Part shown: piece by piece, positions 5,841-9,449 of the stretch
How the letters are laid out: every line of letters begins with the position of its first letter
How positions within the stretch are numbered: position 1 is the first letter of the stretch
Assembly: GCA_016209725.1 (NCBI GenBank)
Contig: JACQVO010000202.1
Coordinates: 1 to 9,449 of the forward strand
DNA length: 9,449 bases
Source: Candidatus Methylomirabilota bacterium
Lineage (GTDB): Bacteria; Methylomirabilota; Methylomirabilia; Methylomirabilales; 2-02-FULL-66-22
Direction of reading: 5' to 3'
The notes under the pieces: generated by a model
Seen by the model: only the letters and a program-made list of their open reading frames with translations
What the model was told of the DNA's origin: nothing
The model's database searches: none
Program-made: the position numbers and the translations under genes

Positions 5841-6644
5841 ATGAATCCACAGTTGCTGTTTTGCCACTTCCCCTTCGGCAAGGACTGCGAGGCTATCCGG
5901 GAGTACGTCGCCACCCACCAATACGACGGGGTCGAGTGGGGACTGGATAGCTGGCGGGTGATGGTCGCCCGTGGCCGGCGGCAGCAGATGCTGGACCGGC
6001 TGCGAAGGGCGGCATCCCTTTGCTCTCTCCACGCGCCCTACACGGATCTTGAGATCGGCCACCGGGATGCCGAGTACGCTGATGCGGCCGTGCGGGTCCT
6101 CCAAGGATACATCGACGCCGCGGCCGACATGGGGGCCCATCACCTCAACCTCCATGTGGGGTCCTTTGCCCCGGAGCCCGAGGAGCTGTCCTGGGAGACG
6201 CTGGTCCGCAATCTCGCCACGCTGATGAATTATGCCGCTCGGCGCCGGACGGCGGTGACGGTGGAGAACCTGCGTCATGGGCCGACGAGCGACCCGGATA
6301 CCTTGGCTGCGCTGCTCCGGCATACTGGCGCCCCGGTGACCTTCGACCTGGGTCATGCCCATGGCAGCGCCTGGGTCCAGGGCGGTCGCGGGTCGGTCGC
6401 CGACTTCCTGAAGAGCATCCCCACCCCCATCCTGGCCGGGCACCTGTATTTCACCGAGCGCGACGACTCTCATTTCGCCCCAACGGCCGTTGACGATATC
6501 GCCGCGGCGCTGGACGGCCTCTGGGAGGCGGGATGCGACTTCTGGGTCCTGGAGCTCCATACCCGGGAGACCCTTGAGCAGACACGGCGGATCGTGGATC
6601 AGTACCTGGAAGGATGGGGAGGTTCCCCTTCCAAGAAGCCATAG
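5841..6644 (+). CDS. TIM-barrel sugar phosphate isomerase/epimerase family protein
   Basis: The 267-residue cytoplasmic enzyme belongs to the xylose isomerase-like/AP endonuclease family 2 TIM-barrel group (COG1082), which includes ketose epimerases, IolE/IolI-type inositol enzymes and hydroxypyruvate isomerase. The metal-site pattern is present in order: SLHAPY (His64), LNLHVGS (His105), TVENLRHG (Glu142), FDLGHAHGS (Asp169, His172), GHLYFTERDDSH (His201, Asp209, His211) and LELH (Glu238). These are typical divalent-metal ligands, so the enzyme is probably active. The ATG at 5841 has AAGGGA six bases upstream. It lies 34 nt after the MalG-like gene and 34 nt before the second binding-protein gene, linking the two transporters. 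Reaction and substrate cannot be specified; isomerisation or epimerisation of the imported or dephosphorylated sugar is the simplest inference. Confidence 0.88.
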   Translation: MNPQLLFCHFPFGKDCEAIREYVATHQYDGVEWGLDSWRVMVARGRRQQMLDRLRRAASLCSLHAPYTDLEIGHRDAEYADAAVRVLQGYIDAAADMGAHHLNLHVGSFAPEPEELSWETLVRNLATLMNYAARRRTAVTVENLRHGPTSDPDTLAALLRHTGAPVTFDLGHAHGSAWVQGGRGSVADFLKSIPTPILAGHLYFTERDDSHFAPTAVDDIAAALDGLWEAGCDFWVLELHTRETLEQTRRIVDQYLEGWGGSPSKKP

Positions 6645-6645
6645 C

Positions 6646-6662
6646 GGGCGGAGGGAACGCCC
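6646..6662 (+). other. Small intergenic stem-loop between isomerase and second binding protein
   Basis: GGGCG (6646-6650) and CGCCC (6658-6662) can pair around a 7-nt GAGGGAA loop. It sits just after the isomerase stop codon and just before the AGGAGG ribosome binding site (6668-6673). There is no U tract, so it is not a convincing terminator. Such stems sometimes protect the downstream binding-protein mRNA. With only five pairs in GC-rich DNA, chance occurrence is possible. Confidence 0.3.
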
Positions 6663-6678
6663 AGAATAGGAGGAGATC

Positions 6679-7701
6679 ATGTGGTGTCGCAACGCTGCCT
6701 GGCGTCTCGCAAGACTCGTCGTATGCTTCGCGCTCCTGGGGGTCTTCCCGGGCGGGTACGCCTGGGCCCAATCGAAGCCCGTGATGGTGTACGGGGTGAT
6801 TCACGAGTACACACTCGCTCGACTGATGCAGAAGTTCGCGCAGGACACCGGCGGCAAGGCAGACTTCATCCGCCTGTCGGCCGGCGAGGTGGCCACCCGG
6901 GTACTGGCGGAGCGGCAATCCCCCAAGGGGGACGTGATCTTCGGGATGTCCCGGGCCATCCAGGAGTCGCTCAAAGCCAAGGGGCTTCTCGAGGCGCATA
7001 AGTCGCCGCGCCGCGCCGATGTTCCGAGCCGGTACGTGGACCCCGATGGCTACTGGACTGGAAGCTCCATCACCGTTCAGGGGTTTGCCATCAATACCGA
7101 GCGCTGGCAGAAGGAGTTCGGCAACGCGCCGATGCCCAAGACCTGGGAGGACCTGCTGGATCCGAAATACAAGGACCTCATTGTGACGTCGAGTCCGCTG
7201 ACGTCCGGCGCCGCGTTCACCTTCGTGGTGGGTCAGTTCTTCCGCCTGGGCGAGGAGAAGGGGTGGGAATACCTGCGGGCTCTGGACAAGAACATCCGGT
7301 TCTACACGCCCAGCGGCATCGCGCCCAGCCGCATGGTGGCTCAGGGTGAGTTCCTGATCGCCATCACCTTTGCCCACGACGTCCTGAAGTGGATCTCCGT
7401 CGGGCTTCCGATCAAGATGATCCACCCGCCGGGCGTGAGCTGGGACATCGGATCGGTCTCGCTGATCAAGAGCGGCCCGAATCCCGAGGGGGCGAAGAAG
7501 TTCATCGACTGGGTGCTCGGCCGGGACCCGATCCAGCTCATCGTGGACCTGAATTTCGAGGGGTCCATCCGATCCGACGTGACCCTGCCGCTGGGTGCCA
7601 CCCCTCTCGACAAGATCGATCTGGTGGATTACAAGCTCGACTGGGCGGCACAGAATCGCGAACGGATCCTCAAGCGGTGGGGGGAGCTGTTCAAGAAGTA
7701 G
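6679..7701 (+). CDS. AfuA/FbpA-like (COG1840) ABC transporter solute-binding protein
   Basis: The 340-residue extracytoplasmic binding protein resembles the family usually labelled iron(III)- or 2-aminoethylphosphonate-binding. The AGGAGG five bases before the ATG is the strongest ribosome binding site in the operon. Residues 1-30 are a signal peptide, with likely cleavage after AWA30; Cys16 lies inside the hydrophobic core and is not a lipobox. Family features are VYGVIHEYTLARLMQKF (37-53), KGDVIFGMS, GFAINTERW, PKTWEDLLDPKYKD, TSSPLTSGAAFTFV, MVAQGEFLIAITF (about 219-231) and NPEGAKKFIDWVLG. Where ferric-binding proteins carry a tyrosine pair after the GE..I.I segment, this protein reads TFAHDVLK (230-237). 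Iron binding is therefore unlikely. The precedent of AfuABC, a sugar-phosphate importer long annotated as ferric, and the HAD and isomerase neighbours favour an organic, possibly phosphorylated ligand. That is inference. Confidence 0.88.
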   Translation: MWCRNAAWRLARLVVCFALLGVFPGGYAWAQSKPVMVYGVIHEYTLARLMQKFAQDTGGKADFIRLSAGEVATRVLAERQSPKGDVIFGMSRAIQESLKAKGLLEAHKSPRRADVPSRYVDPDGYWTGSSITVQGFAINTERWQKEFGNAPMPKTWEDLLDPKYKDLIVTSSPLTSGAAFTFVVGQFFRLGEEKGWEYLRALDKNIRFYTPSGIAPSRMVAQGEFLIAITFAHDVLKWISVGLPIKMIHPPGVSWDIGSVSLIKSGPNPEGAKKFIDWVLGRDPIQLIVDLNFEGSIRSDVTLPLGATPLDKIDLVDYKLDWAAQNRERILKRWGELFKK

Positions 7702-7746
7702 AGGGCGAGACAGCGTCCGGGAGAACACGGAGGGACAGATTCTCAC

Positions 7747-9402
7747 ATGCTCAAGAGGAGCGTGGCGCGCGAGTGGGAGGCGCCTCGCCTGACCCGGCGA
7801 CTGGCGGTTGATCCCATCGGCTGGGGGGCGGTTCTCCTCGTGACCGCGCTCCTCGGGATCTTCGTCCTCCTGCCTGTTGCCAAGGTACTGGCCCAGCCGG
7901 GGCCGACGGAGTGGATGCGACTGCTCACGAACCCGCGCTGGCTCCGGCTGGGCATCAACACCCTCATGATCGCGGGCCTGTCCACCGTCTCGGCCGTGAC
8001 CCTGGGATTCCTTTTCGCCTATGCCACCTCACGGCCGGATGTCCCACTCCGCAACCTCTTCAAGTTGATCGCCATCCTGCCGCTGGTCTCGCCGCCCTTC
8101 GTGGGCGGCCTGGCCTTCATCCTGCTCTTCGGCCGGCGGGGCGTCATCACGTATTCGCTGCTGGGCCTCCGGGGGGACATCTACGGATGGCACGGCCTCT
8201 GGATGGTCCAGACGCTGGCCTTCTTTCCCATTGCGTACCTCACCCTGGCGGGGGTCCTGCGTCGGATCAATCCGACGCTGGAGTACGCCGCGCAGGATCT
8301 GGGCGCGCATGGCTTTCGGGTGTTTCGCACGGTGACGCTGCCCCTGGCTGTCCCGGGGCTGGCCAGTGCGGCGCTGCTGGTAGGGATCTATACCCTGAGC
8401 GACTTCGGGAATCCCATGCTGGTCGGAGGTGCGTTCAAGGTGCTGGCGACCGAGACCTACACCCAGGTCACGGGCTGGGGAGATCTCGGGATGGCGAGCG
8501 CCCTGAGCGTTGCCCTCCTTCTGCCGAGCCTCATCCTTTTCGCGCTCCAGCGATACTGGGTCGAGGGCCGTTCCTATGCGACCGTCACGGGCAAGGGGAG
8601 CTTCGCAGATCCCCTCCCGACGCCGGGTTTCCTGCGCTGGGGCCTCCTCGCCGGCTGCTCTCTGGTGGCCCTTGTGCTCCTGGCGACCTACGCCGTGGTG
8701 TTCGTCGGGGCATTCGCCCGGACTTGGGGCGTGAACTGGCGGCCCACCCTCGAGAACTTCGAGTACACCGTTTTCCGGGGCGCGCAGCTTTGGAACAGCA
8801 TCCGCTTCGCAGGTCTGGCGGCCTTGGCCGGGTCGGCCTTTGCCGTCGTGGCGGCCTTCCTGATCCAGCGGAAGCGCTTCCCCGGGCGGACGGCCGTGGA
8901 TTTTGCGGCGGTGCTGCCGGCGGCGCTGCCCGGGACCCTGATCGGGGTCGGGTACATCCTGGTGTTCAACACGCCGCCCCTGGCCCTCACCGGGACGGGG
9001 ACGATCATCGTCGTGGCCATGCTGTTCCGGACCATCCCTGTGGGCTACCGGGCGGCCGTCGCCGGCCTGGGCCAGATCGCCCCCAGCATCGAGGAGGGCG
9101 CCGCCGATCTGGGGGCGCGGCCGCTGCGCACCCTGTGGGACGTGACCCTGCCCCTGATCCGTTCGGCCTTCACCAGCGCGCTGGTCTTTACCTTCATCCG
9201 ATCCATGAACACGCTGAGCGCCGTCATCTTCCTCGTCTCGCCGGGGAGCGTGGTCGCCTCGGCCTCCATCCTCGCCCTGGCGGAGCACGGGGACTGGGGC
9301 CAAGCCAGCGCCATGGCGGCCAGCCTGATGTCGGCTGTCTTTCTCGTCCTGCTGGGCTTCCGTCTGCTGACCGGGGGTCGCATGCGGCTCTTCGAGCTGT
9401 GA
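7747..9402 (+). CDS. Fused two-domain ABC permease (FbpB/AfuB-like, COG1178)
   Basis: The 551-residue inner-membrane protein carries both permease domains in one chain, so it can form the whole pore for the second binding protein. Two EAA loops are visible: LEYAAQDLGAHGFRVFRTV followed by TLPLAVPG (from about 178), and IEEGAADLGARPLRTLWDV followed by TLPLI (from about 448). About twelve membrane spans are expected, six per half, with the halves separated near residues 275-295 by a hydrophilic stretch. The length matches the usual 500-570 of the fused family. The ATG at 7747 is the only ATG before the family homology begins; GGAGG lies upstream at 7729-7733, but its 13-nt spacing is long, so initiation may be modest. 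The frame is closed upstream by the stop of the preceding gene. The probable ATPase gene begins 2 nt after its stop. Confidence 0.94.
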   Translation: MLKRSVAREWEAPRLTRRLAVDPIGWGAVLLVTALLGIFVLLPVAKVLAQPGPTEWMRLLTNPRWLRLGINTLMIAGLSTVSAVTLGFLFAYATSRPDVPLRNLFKLIAILPLVSPPFVGGLAFILLFGRRGVITYSLLGLRGDIYGWHGLWMVQTLAFFPIAYLTLAGVLRRINPTLEYAAQDLGAHGFRVFRTVTLPLAVPGLASAALLVGIYTLSDFGNPMLVGGAFKVLATETYTQVTGWGDLGMASALSVALLLPSLILFALQRYWVEGRSYATVTGKGSFADPLPTPGFLRWGLLAGCSLVALVLLATYAVVFVGAFARTWGVNWRPTLENFEYTVFRGAQLWNSIRFAGLAALAGSAFAVVAAFLIQRKRFPGRTAVDFAAVLPAALPGTLIGVGYILVFNTPPLALTGTGTIIVVAMLFRTIPVGYRAAVAGLGQIAPSIEEGAADLGARPLRTLWDVTLPLIRSAFTSALVFTFIRSMNTLSAVIFLVSPGSVVASASILALAEHGDWGQASAMAASLMSAVFLVLLGFRLLTGGRMRLFEL

Positions 9403-9404
9403 CC

Positions 9405-9449
9405 ATGGCGACGGGGATCCCCCACGTCCGGCTAGAGACCGTGGTGAAG
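9405..9449 (+). CDS. Start of a probable ABC transporter ATP-binding protein (partial, runs off the window)
   Basis: An ATG 2 nt after the fused permease stop opens a frame that continues to the window edge, giving MATGIPHVRLETVVK. The segment VRLETVVK matches the usual first beta strand of ABC ATPases (V-x-L-E-x-V-x-K, normally followed by a Y/F-G). The position after binding protein and permease is where an AfuC/FbpC/PotA-like ATPase is expected. Walker and signature motifs lie outside the window, so the call rests on 15 codons plus context. No dedicated ATPase is visible for the CUT1 genes upstream, so this subunit could serve both transporters. Confidence 0.7.
   Translation, partial: MATGIPHVRLETVVK

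Noticed and set aside
6679..9402. Annotation as a ferric iron importer (FbpAB)
   Set aside because: Family membership alone suggests it, but the iron-binding tyrosine pair is missing and the neighbours are sugar-metabolism-like.
1..9449. tRNA, rRNA, CRISPR, IS element or phage attachment site
   Set aside because: No cloverleaf-like segment, repeat-spacer array, transposase or integrase motif was seen on either strand.

Overview
The window looks like a stretch of a GC-rich bacterial chromosome. By eye it is roughly two thirds G+C, with strong G/C preference at third codon positions. The C6/G6-rich palindromic repeat at the left edge, together with the dense set of ABC importer genes, would suit Candidatus Rokubacteria, NC10/Methylomirabilota or a related soil or subsurface lineage. 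That placement is inference. There is no rRNA, tRNA, CRISPR array, insertion sequence or phage gene.

Left part (about 1-1689, minus strand): a palindromic repeat (7-57), a secreted soluble lytic transglycosylase (90-821) with its own predicted promoter, and a DeoR-family sugar-responsive repressor (919-1689). The regulator is transcribed divergently from the large plus-strand operon.

Divergent control region (1690-1915): an interrupted inverted repeat (1723-1777) whose right arm runs into the -35 box of a sigma70-like promoter (1775-1804). A large G/C hairpin (1816-1867) follows in the predicted 5' leader, then a good ribosome binding site. This suggests that the DeoR protein represses the operon, and perhaps itself.

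Operon (1916 to beyond the right edge, plus strand): a CUT1-type sugar-binding protein, a HAD phosphatase, a MalF-like permease, a MalG-like permease, a TIM-barrel sugar-phosphate isomerase/epimerase, a second binding protein of the AfuA/FbpA-like (COG1840) type, a fused two-domain FbpB/AfuB-like permease, and the first 15 codons of what is probably the ABC ATPase (9405-9449). Gaps are short or negative and no convincing internal terminator is visible, so co-transcription is likely.

The most interesting feature is two importers of different classes in one apparent operon, with sugar-phosphate-type enzymes between them and a sugar-type regulator. The second binding protein lacks the tyrosine pair of true ferric-binding proteins. 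The default label 'iron(III) transporter' is therefore doubtful, and a phosphorylated sugar or other organic anion is a better working hypothesis. No ATPase lies next to the CUT1 genes; the one at the right edge may energise both systems, or the CUT1 ATPase is elsewhere. The substrates cannot be determined from this window.
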